Assembly: GCA_018715195.1 (NCBI GenBank)
Contig: DVMA01000094.1
Coordinates: forward strand, 1-35,047
DNA length: 35,047 nucleotides
Direction: 5' to 3'
Source: Candidatus Coproplasma excrementavium
Lineage (GTDB): Bacteria; Bacillota; Clostridia; Christensenellales; Borkfalkiaceae
Under the pieces are notes generated by a model, which had not been told where the DNA came from, ran no database searches, and saw only the letters and a program-made list of their open reading frames with translations. Every line of letters starts with the position of its first letter. Position 1 is the stretch's first letter. Shown here in pieces: positions 25,462 to 35,047 of this stretch. A program made the translations under genes and the position numbers.

Positions 25462-26313
25462 TCAGAAATCCCACTTGGGGATAAAACTTTCTGCGGCGCT
25501 GCTCCTGTCCTGCAGAAATACGTTTTCCAGTCCCGCCTCCCTCACGGCCGCAAGCACCTTTTTATACTCGCGCGAAGTTATCGGACGCTGAAGTTCGGGT
25601 ATGTCCTTTATGTCGCCGCACGGGGTGTACTGGCTCATTAAACTGAAATAGACCGTGCGCGGGAGCGTTGCCACAAAATTTACTATTTTTATGGAGTCTT
25701 CCACCCCCATCGGCATTATCAGGTGGCGCACCACGCAGCCCGTAAGCATTTTGCCGTTTTCATCGAACGTAGGCTCTTTCTGCGCCATGTACTCTATCGC
25801 GGGGAGCGCGTACTTTGCATAGTCCCTGCGCGAGGTGTAGCGCGCCGCCATTTCCTCGCTTATGAATTTGAGGTCGGGCAGCCATATGTCAACAAAGTCC
25901 GCCGCACGCTGAAGACTTTCAATTTTTTCATAGCCGTGGGTGTTGTACACTACGGGAATGTGAGGACGGTATATGGAAACCGCCTCCGCTATGTCAGAGA
26001 GGTAGTGCGTGGGGTTTACAAGGTTGATGTTGTCCGCGCCCATATCTTCAAGCTCTTTGAAGATGTCGGCAAGCTCCGCAGCCGTTATGTCCTTGCCTCG
26101 GGTCGCGCGGGAAACTTCAAAGTTCTGGCAGAACCTGCACTTTAAGGGACAGCCGCAGAAAAATATGCACCCGCTGCCCTTTCTGAAAGATATGAACGGC
26201 TCTTCAAACGGGTGAAGATAGTATTTTGCAATTTTAAGCCCCTGCACCGAGCAGACGCCGCTGCGAACAGAACGGTCGGCTCCGCAGCCAACGGGACACT
26301 GTGTACAATTCAT
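25462..26313 (-). CDS. Radical SAM protein, PflX/COG1313-like
   Basis: 283 aa. The radical SAM cluster motif CPLKCRFC (C-x3-C-x2-C, following FFCG near residue 52) is preceded by an extra N-terminal cysteine cluster (CTQCPVGC and SGVC) typical of PflX-type relatives of pyruvate formate-lyase activating enzyme. LVNPTHYLSDI and VYNTHGYE follow as in that family. The substrate is unknown for the family. Some members are thought to activate or modify glycyl-radical or other proteins, but no pfl gene is nearby. It lies 91 bases ahead of the ABC-F gene on the same strand. The leader carries a two-tier hairpin. Confidence 0.85.
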   Translation of the reverse strand: MNCTQCPVGCGADRSVRSGVCSVQGLKIAKYYLHPFEEPFISFRKGSGCIFFCGCPLKCRFCQNFEVSRATRGKDITAAELADIFKELEDMGADNINLVNPTHYLSDIAEAVSIYRPHIPVVYNTHGYEKIESLQRAADFVDIWLPDLKFISEEMAARYTSRRDYAKYALPAIEYMAQKEPTFDENGKMLTGCVVRHLIMPMGVEDSIKIVNFVATLPRTVYFSLMSQYTPCGDIKDIPELQRPITSREYKKVLAAVREAGLENVFLQDRSSAAESFIPKWDF

Positions 26314-26356
26314 TTTATTTACCGAAAAATTTTTTGTGTAAGCAGAGCTGTAAGTT

Positions 26357-26397
26357 TTCAGCTACGGCAAAGCGCTGCACGCTTTAAGATAGCTGAA
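26357..26397 (-). promoter_or_regulatory. Two-tier hairpin in the radical SAM gene leader
   Basis: TTCAGCTA/TAGCTGAA (8 bp) encloses AAAGCG/CGCTTT (6 bp, 5-base loop) in the 5' leader, about 45 bases before the start codon. A TATAAT on the minus strand at about 26420 could be its promoter. No T-tract follows, so this is a leader structure rather than a terminator. Confidence 0.5.
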
Positions 26398-26465
26398 TGC
26401 TTTTAACAACCGCGTACTATTATAAAACAATTTTTCCGATAATGCAATAAAAGCGGCTATTTTGT

Positions 26466-26494
26466 TTGACAGCGCGCCGACGGGATGATATACT
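26466..26494 (+). promoter_or_regulatory. Promoter of the metK riboswitch transcript
   Basis: TTGACA (26466-26471), 17 bases, TATACT (26489-26494) with an extended -10 TGA. Transcription would start near 26501, a few bases before the riboswitch P1 stem. Confidence 0.85.
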
Positions 26495-26503
26495 CTTTCC
26501 ACA

Positions 26504-26630
26504 ACCTATAAAGAGTGTGCGAGGGAACGGCCCTTTGACCACACAGCAACCTGCAAAGCAAGGTGCTAATGCCGTACCGATGGGGTAAATAATTAAGGTA
26601 AGTTTGCTCCGCGGGCGCGGGGCTTTTATT
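26504..26630 (+). ncRNA. SAM-I (S-box) riboswitch with intrinsic terminator
   Basis: Senses S-adenosylmethionine and shuts off metK when SAM is high. Core S-box words are present: AGAG, GAGGGAACGGCCC, TTTGACC, CAGCAACC and GCAAGGTGCTAAT. P1 is ACCT(A)TAA with TTAAGGT (26593-26599), P2 is GTGTG/CACAC, P3 is CC-TGC/GCA-GG and P4 is TACC/GGTA. The P2 loop ACGG can pair with CCGT after the CTAAT, the family pseudoknot with a co-varied sequence. The expression platform is a GCTCCGCG/CGCGGGGC hairpin (26606-26623) followed by TTTTATTTT. An antiterminator partner was not traced in detail. Confidence 0.93.
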
Positions 26631-26708
26631 TTACTCTTTTTTAAGCAGCCCGAAATCGCGCTTTTTTTACTATTTTTCGATAAAAAATTTAATTTTACAG
26701 GATATATT

Positions 26709-27872
26709 ATGAAGAAACTTTTTACAAGCGAAAGCGTTACGGAAGGGCATCCCGATAAGCTGTGCGACCAGATTTCAGACGGAATTCTGGACGCCGTTTT
26801 ATCGCAGGACAATATGGCCCGCTGCGCTATTGAATGCTGCGCGGCGTACAACCAGATTCTCATCATGGGAGAAATTACCACAACCGCAAATGTCAACTAC
26901 AAGAAAATTGCACGCGACGTCATTGCAAAAGTGGGTTATACATTCGGCAACTTCCGTGCGGACAACTGCAAAATTAACCTCGCTCTGCACAAGCAGAGCC
27001 CCGACATCGCCATGGGCGTGGACAGCTCGGTTGAAAACCGCATGGGCGGCGACATCGGTGACCTTATAGGCGCGGGCGACCAGGGAATGATGTTCGGCTA
27101 CGCCTGCAACGAAACGGCGGAACTTATGCCGCTTACCACTCACCTTGCTAACAGACTTGCAAAACAGCTTGCCGACGTGAGGAAATGCGGCCTTCTGCCC
27201 TACCTCCGCCCCGACGGAAAGACGCAGGTAACCGTTGAATACGAAAACAAAAAGCCCAAGCGCGTGGACACCGTTGTGGTTTCCTGCCAGCACAACGAAA
27301 ACGTTCAGCAGGATATGCTCCGCCGCGACATCAAAAAATATGTGATAGACAAGGTAATTCCCGCGGAACTTCTGGACGAGAATACCAAATATTACATCAA
27401 TCCCACGGGCAGGTTTGAAATAGGCGGCCCCGAGGGCGACAGCGGACTTACGGGCAGAAAGATTATCGTTGATACCTACGGCGGCAGATGCGCTCACGGC
27501 GGCGGCGCGTTCTCGGGCAAGGACCCCACGAAAGTTGACCGCTCCTCGGCATATATGGCGCGCTACGTATGCAAGAACATTGTGGCCGCAGGCCTTGCGG
27601 ACGAGGTTGAACTGCAGATTGCGTATGCGATAGGCGTTTCCAAACCCGTATCCATATTCGTGGACACGCACGGCACGGGCAAACTTTCGGACAGCGACAT
27701 TTCCGACATAATCGTGCGCGAATTTGACCTGCGCCCCTACTCCATTATAGAGACGCTCAATCTGCGCAGACCGATATATCTGCGCACGGCGGCATACGGT
27801 CACTTCGGCAAGCCCGACCTCCCCTGGGAGCAGACCGACCGCGTTGACGACCTTAAAAAATATCTTGGCTGA
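26709..27872 (+). CDS. metK: S-adenosylmethionine synthetase
   Basis: 387 aa, standard MetK length. It makes SAM from methionine and ATP in the cytosol. Motifs: [19 protein letters not shown] at the N-terminus (His in GHPDK is catalytic), the ATP-binding [15 protein letters not shown], the flexible-loop region and the P-loop-like [18 protein letters not shown]. The start at 26709 is chosen because AGGA lies about nine bases upstream and [17 protein letters not shown] is the usual beginning. An upstream in-frame start at 26604 lies inside the riboswitch terminator. The riboswitch directly in front gives feedback control by SAM. Confidence 0.97.
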   Translation: MKKLFTSESVTEGHPDKLCDQISDGILDAVLSQDNMARCAIECCAAYNQILIMGEITTTANVNYKKIARDVIAKVGYTFGNFRADNCKINLALHKQSPDIAMGVDSSVENRMGGDIGDLIGAGDQGMMFGYACNETAELMPLTTHLANRLAKQLADVRKCGLLPYLRPDGKTQVTVEYENKKPKRVDTVVVSCQHNENVQQDMLRRDIKKYVIDKVIPAELLDENTKYYINPTGRFEIGGPEGDSGLTGRKIIVDTYGGRCAHGGGAFSGKDPTKVDRSSAYMARYVCKNIVAAGLADEVELQIAYAIGVSKPVSIFVDTHGTGKLSDSDISDIIVREFDLRPYSIIETLNLRRPIYLRTAAYGHFGKPDLPWEQTDRVDDLKKYLG

Positions 27873-27878
27873 AGAGAA

Positions 27879-27906
27879 GGCGGCGCGCTTAAAAAAGCGC
27901 GCCGCC
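27879..27906 (+). terminator. Hairpin between metK and comF
   Basis: GGCGGCGCGCTT and AAGCGCGCCGCC form a 12-bp stem with an A4 loop right after metK. The following GCATAATTTTT is only a partial T-tract, so read-through into comF is likely. Stability or partial termination are both possible. Confidence 0.6.
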
Positions 27907-27922
27907 GCATAATTTTTGCGAT

Positions 27923-28678
27923 ATGAAGCTGAAAGACTTACTTTTAAGCGTACGGAATGCGCTGTTCCCGCAAAACTTCACCTGCGATATATGCGGCGCG
28001 GAAATATTTGACGGCGGAAGATTCTGCCCCGCTTGCAAAAAGACCGTGCAGTTCAACGACAAGACTTTTTGCCCCGTATGCGGCAGAAGGACGGAGCGCG
28101 CGGAAATCTGCGCCGAGTGCAAGGCGTTTGCACCGAGATATAAAAAGGGTGTTTCCGCACTCATATACAGCGGCGGCGGGACGCAGCTTGTATTGAAATT
28201 CAAAAGGGGCGCAAAGTACCTTAAAGATTACTTTGGTCAGCTTTTGCAGGAAAAAGCAAAACTTTTGCCCGCGTGCGACTGCATAACTTACGTGCCCATA
28301 ACGGCAAAACGCAAAAGACAGCGCGGCTACAACCAGGGCGAACTGCTGGCAGAGGAGCTTTCCGCCAGGCTTAAGATTCCCGTTGCGCACGCGCTGACCA
28401 AAAAGAGAGAAACCAGCGATCAGAAGATCCTTACGATGAAGGAGCGAGCCGAAAATCTGCACGCCTGCTTTGCGATAGCCGACCGCGATTCGGTAAAAGG
28501 CAAAAGGGTGCTGCTTGTAGACGACGTGCTGACCACGGGCGCGACGGCCGACGAGGTATGCCGCGAATTGCAGATTGCGGGTGCAAAGGAAATTTACTTT
28601 ATGACCGTGGCGAGCGTGGAGTACAAACCCTTTTCCCGGCAAAAGAGCGACTCTGCGAACGTACAGGAAAAAGAATAA
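27923..28678 (+). CDS. comF: ComF family phosphoribosyltransferase-like protein
   Basis: 251 aa. The N-terminal zinc-ribbon region has paired cysteines (CDICGAEIF, FCPACKK, FCPVCGRR, ICAECK). The C-terminal type I PRTase fold carries the PRPP loop VLLVDDVLTTGATADE and YVPITAKRKRQRGYNQGELL. In naturally transformable bacteria ComFC helps move incoming single-stranded DNA into the cytoplasm, acting with the ComFA helicase. Here no comFA is adjacent, and comF homologues are also widespread in bacteria not known to take up DNA. There is no clear ribosome site before the ATG. The start rests on family alignment and on the position after the metK hairpin. Confidence 0.88.
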   Translation: MKLKDLLLSVRNALFPQNFTCDICGAEIFDGGRFCPACKKTVQFNDKTFCPVCGRRTERAEICAECKAFAPRYKKGVSALIYSGGGTQLVLKFKRGAKYLKDYFGQLLQEKAKLLPACDCITYVPITAKRKRQRGYNQGELLAEELSARLKIPVAHALTKKRETSDQKILTMKERAENLHACFAIADRDSVKGKRVLLVDDVLTTGATADEVCRELQIAGAKEIYFMTVASVEYKPFSRQKSDSANVQEKE

Positions 28679-28697
28679 ACCGCGCTTTGTAAACTAT

Positions 28698-28732
28698 AAG
28701 CGGCGGAAGCTTTTGCTTCCGCCGCTTTTTTT
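28698..28732. terminator. Bidirectional terminator between comF and ligA
   Basis: AAGCGGCGGAAGC/GCTTCCGCCGCTT (13 bp, TTTT loop) with T7 on the plus side. On the minus strand it lies about 25 bases past the ligA stop, but the T-tract there is poor. Confidence 0.9.
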
Positions 28733-28755
28733 AATAGTTGAGGCATATATACGGA

Positions 28756-30711
<1,956 letters not shown>

Positions 30712-30749
30712 TTACTGTTAATGCGGCATATTGCTGCACCAATTTATTT

Positions 30750-33056
30750 TCAGCCGATAATTTTAAGCGGTGCGAGCGAGGCGGAAAGTTCCTTTATGCC
30801 CTGCCCGTCGAAGGCAACGTTTATGACTGCGCCGCCGTTCCTTATGGCGACAACGGTACCATTGCCGAATTTGGCGTGGTATACCTTTGTGCCCACGCTG
30901 TACTTCCCTTTTGCCGCGGCCGCAGGTTTTGCGGGTGCGGAATATGAGGAAAATGAGCTTGCGGGGCTTGCATAGCTTGCGGGACGCTGTTCAAAGGGCT
31001 CGTCCGAGGAGTAGAGCGAACGGGAATATCCCCTGTCCTCCGCCGCATCCTCGCGCCTGCCGCGGGCGGCATAGGAATTGCCGTAAAAGTCGCCGCCGTA
31101 GCGCTGCTGCGAGCCGTACTCCGAACGCCCCGAATAGCGGTTGCCCGCATATACGGGCGTATCTTTTATGCCGAGAGGGCCCGCAAGTTCCTTTAAAAAG
31201 CGGGACATTGCCGTGCGTTCGCGGCGGCCGTAAAGGTTGCGCTCCTTGGCGCGGGTGAGGTACAACCTCTCCTCCGCACGCGTGATTGCAACGTACATCA
31301 GCCTGCGCTCCTCTTCCAGCTCCCTGCCCTCGCTCTCCGCGCGGGAGGAAGGCATTATGCCCTCTTCCAGTCCGACAATGAACACGGCACGGAATTCCAG
31401 TCCCTTTACCGAGTGAATGGTTGCGAGCGTGACATAGTTGCTTTCGTCCATATCGTCGGTATCGGAATAGAGCGTTACGGTGCTGAGGTACTCCGAGAGC
31501 GTGGCCTTGGGGTTCAGCCTGGAGAAGTCGTCCACGGATGCGACAAATTCGTCCACGTTGGCAAGGTCGTTTTCGTCCTCGCAGGAATTCTTTATTTCGG
31601 TGGCCTCTATGACCTGCCTCACAAACTGGTTTACGGGCGTGTCAATCGAGGATATTACCAGGTCTTTTAAAAGATTGCCGAAATCTTCAAGCTTTTTTTT
31701 CATGCCCGAAGTTATGGCAAGCTGATCGCAGTCAAGCACGGCGTCGTACAAAGAAAGACCGTTCTGCGAGGCGTACTCGTCCATGACTTCCAGCGTTCTG
31801 CCGCCTATGCCGCGCTTGGGAACGTTGATTATTCGCGTGAGCGCCTCCGAATCGTAGGGGTTGGATATCAGCCTTAAGTAGGCAAGCACGTCCTTTATTT
31901 CCTTACGTTCAAAGAACTTAAGGCCGCCGAATACCTTGTAAGGTATGTTGTACTTGGTAAATTCCTGTTCGTATGAGCGCGTGAGCGCGTTTATTCGCAT
32001 TAAAATTGCAAAGTCGGAATATTTGTACCCGCCGGTCAGCACAAGGTCGGTTATCGTGCGGGCGGCAAAAAGCGCCTCAGAAAGTTCGTCCTCGGCGGCA
32101 AAGTACTGCGGCTTGGGGCCTTCCGCCGCCTCCGTCCACAGCGTCTTTCCGCGGCGGCCCGCATTGTTCTTTATTATCTGGTTGGCAAGCTGCAGAATGC
32201 TGTTCGTTGAGCGATAGTTGCGCTCCAATTTGTAAATTTTGGCGTTCGGGAAGTCGCGGTCGAACTGCAGAATGTTCTCTATTTCCGCACCGCGCCAGCC
32301 GTAAATAGACTGGTCGTCATCGCCTACGCAGAACAGATTGCCGTGCACGCGCGTGAGCAGTTTTATTATGTCGTACTGCACGGAGTTGGTATCCTGAAAC
32401 TCGTCCACGAGCACGTACTTGAAACGGTCGGAAAGATACTCGCATACCTCCGCATTCCCGCGCAGAAGACGCCTTGCATACAGCAGAAGGTCGTCAAAGT
32501 CCAGCGCATTGTTCTCTTTGAGGTGCTCTTCGTAGCGGCGGTATATGCGCATATAGTCGTCCATCTTGTCCTCGTGGGTGTGCTTGCGCGCATACTGGTC
32601 GGGTTCAAGGCCGAGCATCTTTGCGTTGCCTATGTGGAACTTGGCGGTTTTAAGCAGCTTATCGTCGTCATAGTCCAGCTCTTTTAGGCACTTTTTTATG
32701 ATGTTGCGGCGCTCCGTTTCGCTGTATATGGAAAAATCGGGCTTTATGCCCGCCTCCGCGGTGTAGCGGCGGAGTATGCGCACGCACATCGAGTGGATGG
32801 TGCATATCCACATATCGCCCGTGTCGCCGCAGATGAGGCCTACCCTCTCCTTCATTTCCGCGGCGGCTTTGTTGGTGAATGTTATGGCCAGAATCTGCCG
32901 CGGGGAGGCCAGACCTTCCCTGAGTATGTATGCTATGCGCGAAGTGAGTACGCGCGTCTTGCCGCTGCCGGCGCCTGCCAGCACGAGAACGGGTCCTTCG
33001 GTATCCTCTACCGGTCTGACCTGTTCGGCATTAAGTTTATCCAATAATTCGTCCAT
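30750..33056 (-). CDS. pcrA: UvrD/PcrA-type superfamily 1 DNA helicase
   Basis: 768 aa from the preferred start. ATP-driven 3'-5' helicase for repair and for clearing RNA polymerase and rolling-circle intermediates. Motif I is LAGAGSGKTRVLTSR, motif II LVDEFQDTNSVQYD, motif III GDDDQSIYGWRGAE, motif V/VI VTLATIHSVKGLEFR and RLMYVAITRAEERL. After a Ser/Tyr/Arg-rich linker (about 640-715), the C-terminal Tudor-like domain (VGTKVYHAKFGNGTVVAI) matches the RNA-polymerase-binding tail of PcrA. The start MDELLDKLN at 33056 is typical for the family. An upstream in-frame Met at 33092 lies within the promoter -35 and is rejected. There is no ribosome site, which fits a leaderless mRNA. Confidence 0.96.
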   Translation of the reverse strand: MDELLDKLNAEQVRPVEDTEGPVLVLAGAGSGKTRVLTSRIAYILREGLASPRQILAITFTNKAAAEMKERVGLICGDTGDMWICTIHSMCVRILRRYTAEAGIKPDFSIYSETERRNIIKKCLKELDYDDDKLLKTAKFHIGNAKMLGLEPDQYARKHTHEDKMDDYMRIYRRYEEHLKENNALDFDDLLLYARRLLRGNAEVCEYLSDRFKYVLVDEFQDTNSVQYDIIKLLTRVHGNLFCVGDDDQSIYGWRGAEIENILQFDRDFPNAKIYKLERNYRSTNSILQLANQIIKNNAGRRGKTLWTEAAEGPKPQYFAAEDELSEALFAARTITDLVLTGGYKYSDFAILMRINALTRSYEQEFTKYNIPYKVFGGLKFFERKEIKDVLAYLRLISNPYDSEALTRIINVPKRGIGGRTLEVMDEYASQNGLSLYDAVLDCDQLAITSGMKKKLEDFGNLLKDLVISSIDTPVNQFVRQVIEATEIKNSCEDENDLANVDEFVASVDDFSRLNPKATLSEYLSTVTLYSDTDDMDESNYVTLATIHSVKGLEFRAVFIVGLEEGIMPSSRAESEGRELEEERRLMYVAITRAEERLYLTRAKERNLYGRRERTAMSRFLKELAGPLGIKDTPVYAGNRYSGRSEYGSQQRYGGDFYGNSYAARGRREDAAEDRGYSRSLYSSDEPFEQRPASYASPASSFSSYSAPAKPAAAAKGKYSVGTKVYHAKFGNGTVVAIRNGGAVINVAFDGQGIKELSASLAPLKIIG

Positions 33057-33063
33057 CTTTGAA

Positions 33064-33092
33064 ATTATAACACACCCCGCGCAAAAACACAA
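33064..33092 (-). promoter_or_regulatory. pcrA promoter placing +1 on the start codon
   Basis: On the minus strand TTGTGT (33087-33092), 17 bases, TATAAT (33064-33069) with an extended -10 TGT. Only seven bases separate the -10 from the A of the pcrA ATG, so transcription probably begins at the start codon. Confidence 0.65.
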
Positions 33093-33102
33093 TAGAAATT
33101 AA

Positions 33103-33123
33103 GCGGCAGGACAAGCCTGCCGC
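33103..33123 (-). terminator. Hairpin downstream of the 135-aa gene
   Basis: GCGGCAGG/CCTGCCGC (8 bp, 5-base loop), followed on the minus strand by TTAATTTC. A weak terminator just ahead of the pcrA promoter. Confidence 0.5.
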
Positions 33124-33201
33124 CGCTTTGCGCGTTCTCCCGTTTTTTTATGGTGAGTTTCCGCCCCCGACGTGTGCCGGAGCCTGCCCGACATAAAAAA
33201 T

Positions 33202-33609
33202 TCAGCCGAGCGGACTTTCCGCGTGCTCCTTTACCGCCTCCAGCTCCTTTTCCTTTCTGTACCGCTCCAGCGCGGCGAGATATTTTGCCGAAAGCTCCAA
33301 ATTATAGCGCTGCTTTTCCGCATACGAAAGCGTGGCATAATATGCCTTGTCCGTAAGCCTGCCGATGGCGTCCGATACTTCGCCGCACTCGTCCAGCATT
33401 GCCTTTACCTTTAAATAGAATGTATCGGGCGCATCGCCCTTTATCTGCCGCTGTACTTTTACGCCTATGTAGTTTTTAACCTTGTTTTCATTGAGTCCGA
33501 GGTTTTTTGCCTGAATTTCCCCCTGCTTTAAGTTGGTTTTGCAGTTTTCCCAGAAGTTATTTTTAAGCCTTTGTTTTGCCTGACGTGCCATACCTTTTAT
33601 GGTTTCCAT
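33202..33609 (-). CDS. Unknown small charged protein next to rpsU
   Basis: 135 aa from the ATG at 33609, which has GGAG eight bases upstream. An earlier in-frame Met at 33639 lacks one. No family recognised. It is soluble, lysine- and glutamate-rich, predicted largely helical, beginning METIKGMARQAKQRLKNNF. The last third (SYAEKQRYNLELSAKYLAAL, ERYRKEKELEAVKEH) could form a coiled coil. No signal peptide or membrane segment. It follows rpsU on the same strand but is separated by a strong terminator, so either some read-through or a promoter within 33610-33640 is needed. Confidence 0.75.
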   Translation of the reverse strand: METIKGMARQAKQRLKNNFWENCKTNLKQGEIQAKNLGLNENKVKNYIGVKVQRQIKGDAPDTFYLKVKAMLDECGEVSDAIGRLTDKAYYATLSYAEKQRYNLELSAKYLAALERYRKEKELEAVKEHAESPLG

Positions 33610-33640
33610 AATAACTCCTTTTGCGCAATTTTGCGACATT

Positions 33641-33683
33641 AAAATAAAAAGAAAAAGCCCGACCGACGTTGCGTCAGCCAGAC
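33641..33683 (-). terminator. Terminator of rpsU
   Basis: On the minus strand GTCTGGCTGACG pairs with CGTCGGTCGGGC (12 bp with several G-U) across CAA and is followed by TTTTTCTTTTTATTTT. Confidence 0.88.
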
Positions 33684-33692
33684 CTTTCGGAC

Positions 33693-33869
33693 TTAGTTCT
33701 TATTGCGTTTTCTTGCGGCTTCAGCCTTCTTGCGGCGCTTTACGGCAGGGGATTCGTAAAATTCCTTTCTTCTGAGGTCGCCGATTATGCCGTCGCGCGA
33801 GCACTTTCTCTTGAATCTTTTGATTGCGCTTTCAACGGATTCGTTTTCGCCTACTCTTATAGTGGACAT
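33693..33869 (-). CDS. rpsU: 30S ribosomal protein bS21
   Basis: 58 aa: [20 protein letters not shown] at the N-terminus, then the conserved basic stretch [20 protein letters not shown] and the Arg/Lys-rich end [14 protein letters not shown]. bS21 binds 16S rRNA near the anti-Shine-Dalgarno end and helps initiation. GGAGGG lies about eleven bases upstream. It has its own promoter and terminator. The leader holds a short GCCTT/AAGGC hairpin. Confidence 0.96.
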   Translation of the reverse strand: MSTIRVGENESVESAIKRFKRKCSRDGIIGDLRRKEFYESPAVKRRKKAEAARKRNKN

Positions 33870-33930
33870 ACCTGTATACTACCCTCCTTCGCCTACGCAG
33901 TTATTTGCCTTATTTTTTCAAGGCTTTTGT

Positions 33931-33960
33931 ATTATAGCAGAATTTTTGACGGACTGTCAA
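33931..33960 (-). promoter_or_regulatory. Promoter of rpsU
   Basis: On the minus strand TTGACA (33955-33960) and TATAAT (33931-33936) are perfect, 18 bases apart, with an extended -10 TGC. Confidence 0.85.
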
Positions 33961-34023
33961 ACAATTAAACGTGAAAAATGACGCTTTTTTGCCCGATTTT
34001 TTTGTTTTTAGGGGGTACTGAAA

Positions 34024-34899
34024 TCATATCGCGCCCACAAGCAGAGCTATGCAGTTTATTATTATGCCCGCCGCCGCGCTTATCACGTACGTGGCCACAA
34101 TGAGGAGTATGTTCCTTTTGAGTTTGTGCGGGTTTTTAAGAAGAACCACAAATCCCAGCCCCGCGTTGGCGCAAAGTCCCGCAACGCAGCTGCCGAACGT
34201 TATGAAATTGTTTATATACGTATCGGTTATTATCACGCTGGAGGCGCAGTTGGGTATGAGTCCCACCGCCGCAGATATGAGCGGCTGGAGATACGGCCCG
34301 CCTATTATAAGAGAAGAGATTGCCTGCTCGCCTATGGCCGCGATTATGCAGCCGAGCGCCACGTTTATAATCAGCAGATAGAGCGTAATCTTGAGCGAGT
34401 GAAGCAGCGGGTCGATTAAAAATACTTTCAGCTCCGTCTTGCCGTCGTGTTCGCGTCCGCAGGAAAAGGCGTGTATGTCCTCCTCCGAAAGCGGAGCAAC
34501 GGCAATGCGCTCGTGCGGGAGAATGAAGTTCGCGCCGTAGCCCACCGCCACCGCCACTATCATCTTTATGACAACCAGCGGCACTATGACATACGCCCTC
34601 GAACCGTCCGAAAGCAGAATTATGAGCGCCTCGTCAGACGTTGCAAGAAACACCGCGAGCAGCGTGCCCGTGCGTATGAGTCCCTTATCGTACAGCTTTG
34701 CGGCCATGACCGAAAAGCCGCACTGGGGTATGATTCCCGTCGCCGCGCCGATAAGCGGCGCAAGCCTGCCCTGCAATCTTTCGTGATCCTTGGCGAACGA
34801 TGTCTTGTGTTCAAGCAGCTCTATCAGCACATAAATCACAAAGATGAACGGGAATATTTTAAGCGTGTCAAGCAACGCGTCCAGAACGGCATCCCACAT
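34024..34899 (-). CDS. ArsP_2-type putative heavy-metal/arsenic permease
   Basis: 291 aa with about eight membrane helices, resembling the ArsP_2 family annotated as putative 10-TM heavy-metal exporters. Substrate is not proven. The two halves carry matching motifs, GIIPQCGFSVMAAKLYDKG with LATSDEALIILL (about 54-95) and GLIPNCASSVIITDTYINN with ANAGLGFVVLL (about 205-250), an internal duplication typical of such carriers. A cytoplasmic or external loop (about 125-155) has a single Cys in AFSCGREHDGKTE. The gene starts only about 20 bases from what looks like an insertion-sequence end, so its native promoter may have been displaced. No ars or metal regulator is visible in the window. Confidence 0.75.
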   Translation of the reverse strand: MWDAVLDALLDTLKIFPFIFVIYVLIELLEHKTSFAKDHERLQGRLAPLIGAATGIIPQCGFSVMAAKLYDKGLIRTGTLLAVFLATSDEALIILLSDGSRAYVIVPLVVIKMIVAVAVGYGANFILPHERIAVAPLSEEDIHAFSCGREHDGKTELKVFLIDPLLHSLKITLYLLIINVALGCIIAAIGEQAISSLIIGGPYLQPLISAAVGLIPNCASSVIITDTYINNFITFGSCVAGLCANAGLGFVVLLKNPHKLKRNILLIVATYVISAAAGIIINCIALLVGAI

Positions 34900-34920
34900 A
34901 AAAACTCTTCTTTAAAAAAA

Positions 34921-35047
34921 GGCTCTGTCACAACAAATGGTTGATTTTTGACGAGAAATAGCGTATAATAATAGTAAGAAACAGTACCACCGAAGGAGGT
35001 AATTGGATATGCCTACTATCAAAGACGCATTAGATATTATCGGTAAG
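34921..35047 (+). mobile_element. Probable insertion-sequence left end, cut by the window
   Basis: GGCTCTGTCACAAC at 34921 resembles the terminal repeats of ISL3-like elements, which also begin GGCTCT. It abuts an A/T-rich tract (TTTAAAAAAA). A promoter (TTGATT at 34941, TATAAT at 34964, 17 bases) and AGGAGG (34994-34999) lead straight into a reading frame that leaves the window. The family and even the element status are inferred from layout. The other end is outside the window. Confidence 0.45.
35009..35047 (+). CDS. 5' fragment of a gene, possibly a transposase
   Basis: Thirteen codons are visible (MPTIKDALDIIGK), behind a strong AGGAGG at good spacing and a consensus-like promoter. Too little is left to identify the product. 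Transposase is suggested only by the terminal-repeat-like sequence just upstream. Confidence 0.5.
   Translation, partial: MPTIKDALDIIGK

Noticed and set aside
26604-26708. Upstream in-frame start extending metK by 35 residues
   Set aside because: It lies within the riboswitch terminator hairpin, and the extension is not part of the MetK family.
26799-27803. 334-codon minus-strand frame opposite metK
   Set aside because: Shadow of metK; metK has full-length family motifs and its own riboswitch.

Overview
The window looks like a chromosomal segment of an uncultured gut- or rumen-type Bacillota (Clostridia). This is inferred from strong AGGAGG-type ribosome sites, TTGACA-17-TATAAT promoters, a SAM-I riboswitch with an intrinsic terminator in front of metK, a pcrA-ligA pair, a DUF1540 peptide, single-chain GlyRS, formate-THF ligase, and multidomain GH3 enzymes of the kind known from rumen clostridia. 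No database search was possible, so no genus is claimed.

Layout. (1) 1-8000, minus strand: a three-gene surface glycan locus made of a GH3 lipoprotein, a CBM/InlB-repeat lipoprotein and a membrane-anchored GH3. Both GH3 enzymes have their two catalytic domains in swapped (permuted) order. (2) 8134-10300, minus: an AgrC/AgrA-type two-component system. (3) 10300-12430: an AT-richer accessory patch. On the minus strand it holds what looks like a ~640-nt highly structured non-coding RNA with a consensus promoter and its own terminator. Next to it is a small plus-strand lipoprotein gene broken, or slippage-regulated, by an A8 run. (4) 12427-16855: a membrane-anchored low-complexity protein ending in a ribosomal L15-like domain, rplI, a DUF1540 peptide and a CvpA-like membrane protein. 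(5) 16855-22040: housekeeping genes glnS, fhs and glyQS. (6) 22212-26400, minus: a pflX-like radical SAM protein, an ABC-F ATPase and an unusual membrane protein that carries a tyrosine-recombinase core-binding-like domain. (7) 26460-28730, plus: SAM-I riboswitch-metK, then comF. (8) 28756-33870, minus: rpsU, an unknown 135-aa protein, pcrA (apparently on a leaderless mRNA) and ligA. (9) 34024-35047: an ArsP_2-type permease followed immediately by what looks like the left end of an insertion sequence cut by the window edge.

How it fits together. The first locus would bind polysaccharide at the cell surface (CBM lipoprotein) and cleave glycosides outside the membrane. The two-component system next door has the AgrCA build but no agrB/agrD in the window, so its signal is unknown. 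Most of the rest is core metabolism and information processing. The strongest candidate for an undescribed element is the structured RNA at about 10578-11221. The next best are two odd domain architectures: the membrane protein with a recombinase core-binding-like domain, and the membrane protein with an L15-like tail.
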